A DNA stretch of 6,167 nucleotides from CAJXZP01 sp049606935 (lineage in GTDB: Bacteria; Bacteroidota; Bacteroidia; Flavobacteriales_G; Salibacteraceae): NCBI GenBank assembly GCA_049606935.1, contig JBMYWA010000107.1, positions 1-6,167 of the forward strand, in the 5' to 3' direction. The notes beneath the pieces were generated by a model. It ran no database searches. It saw only the letters and a list, made by a program, of their open reading frames with translations, and was not told the origin of the DNA. Every line of letters begins with the position of its first letter. Position 1 is the first letter of the stretch. This document shows, in pieces, positions 5,654 to 6,167 of the stretch. The position numbers were made by a program, and so were the translations under genes.

Positions 5654-6070
5654 CTATTTTTTTAAAAAGGAAAATAATCCTCTTTTTGGTGCTTTTTGTA
5701 ATGGGGGAGCATCAGCCCCTTCAATGAGTTGGTATACGGTTCCCCAACCAACAAAGCCACCAATATTTCTATCGTCAATAAAAACATCGGCATTGATTTT
5801 TCGAGAGCCTCTTCCTTTGCCGGAAAACTCTTCTTCGGCAAATTCATTATTGACTGCGTAAAACTCTACACCATGTTTTTTACAAAACTCTACCGCTTCT
5901 TTCAATGTCTTTCCCGATCTAACCGTCCATAAAATTAACCGATGACCTTTTGATTCTAACATTTTTAATGTTTCGAACGCAAATGGCATGGGCTTTCCAA
6001 TTTTTGGATAGGCATCTTCGGCAATGGTACCGTCAAAATCAACCGCTATGGTGAGCATTTTGTCAAACAT
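5654..6070 (-). CDS. Small HAD-superfamily phosphatase, BT0820-like
   Basis: A 138-residue haloacid dehalogenase fold protein of the small, capless kind typical of Bacteroidota (the Bacteroides protein BT0820 is the type I recall). Motif I is D-F-D-G-T with nucleophile Asp11 and acid/base Asp13. Motif II is Thr49 in LILWTVRSG. The motif III lysine is probably Lys91 (SRKINAD). Motif IV is D-D at 99-100 in ADVFIDDRNIGG. A phosphatase activity is inferred and the substrate is unknown. After the domain (about residue 118) comes a short tail with Pro, Lys and Phe (KAPKRGLFSFLKK). The ATG at 6070 is the outermost start. Met5 at 6058 is equally or more likely, because relatives begin close to TIAVDFDGT and the promoter at 6075-6082 would leave the 6070 start essentially leaderless. 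Confidence 0.85.
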   Translation of the reverse strand: MFDKMLTIAVDFDGTIAEDAYPKIGKPMPFAFETLKMLESKGHRLILWTVRSGKTLKEAVEFCKKHGVEFYAVNNEFAEEEFSGKGRGSRKINADVFIDDRNIGGFVGWGTVYQLIEGADAPPLQKAPKRGLFSFLKK

Positions 6071-6074
6071 CGCG

Positions 6075-6105
6075 CAAAATTATTGTTTATTATGTGGTTG
6101 GCAAA
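6075..6105 (-). promoter_or_regulatory. Bacteroidota-type promoter (TTTG-N19-TAATTTTG) for the HAD gene
   Basis: On the minus strand a -33 TTTG (6105-6102) is followed after exactly 19 bp by TAATTTTG (6082-6075). This is a perfect match to the Bacteroidota primary sigma-factor consensus, TTG/TTTG and TAnnTTTG, with normal spacing. Transcription should start near 6068-6071. That coincides with the ATG at 6070 and leaves about 10-12 nt before the alternative ATG at 6058. It is the best promoter in the window. Confidence 0.62.
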
Positions 6106-6167
6106 GTAAATGGGCTGATTCGTAGCATATAAAGAATCTATAAATTCAATAAGTTATGGCTTCACTT

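Noticed and set aside
5580..5932. Plus-strand and alternative minus-strand open frames across the HAD gene and palindrome
   Set aside because: All overlap the HAD coding frame, whose D-F-D-G-T and DD motifs are intact. The plus-strand frame starting at 5580 begins inside the palindromic repeat.
6156..6167. Possible start of a rightward gene (ATG GCT TCA CTT) at the window edge
   Set aside because: Only four codons are visible, and there is no TAnnTTTG element or ribosome binding site upstream, so it cannot be supported.

Overview
The window looks like a chromosomal housekeeping region from a member of the Bacteroidota, probably a flavobacterium-like lineage. The DNA is AT-rich and start codons lack Shine-Dalgarno sequences. 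Several upstream regions carry the Bacteroidota -7 promoter element TAnnTTTG. The proteins (MraZ, EngB, LpxH, and a small BT0820-like HAD protein) read like Bacteroidota versions of their families. No mobile element with a transposase, no CRISPR, no RNA gene and no defence or secretion system was found. I do not see a previously undescribed multi-gene system here.

Left part (1-654): the 5' two thirds or more of mraZ, the first gene of the division and cell wall (dcw) cluster, runs leftward off the window. Its upstream region has three AAAGTGG repeats at exact 10-bp spacing, a likely MraZ operator. A rightward TAnnTTTG element precedes the divergent gene set.

Rightward block (655-2921): an alpha/beta hydrolase with an intact catalytic triad, then the ribosome-assembly GTPase EngB (YihA/YsxC), then a TatD-family metal-dependent hydrolase 4 nt later. 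Between the hydrolase and engB lies a tandem pair of a short dispersed repeat. It also creates a false in-frame N-terminal extension of EngB.

Leftward block (2925-5484): a small unrecognised lipoprotein converges on the TatD gene with only 3 nt between stops. Upstream of it are lpxH (lipid A synthesis), queD (queuosine precursor synthesis) and map (methionine aminopeptidase), transcribed in the order map-queD-lpxH. map and queD overlap by the 4-nt ATGA.

Right part (5485-6167): a 135-bp imperfect palindrome (5510-5644) built of nested inverted repeats resembles a non-coding MITE/REP-like intergenic element. It shares a 16-nt motif (14/16) with the repeat before engB. Beyond it is a leftward small HAD-family phosphatase gene with the best promoter in the window (TTTG-N19-TAATTTTG). 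The last 60 bases hold nothing I can assign.
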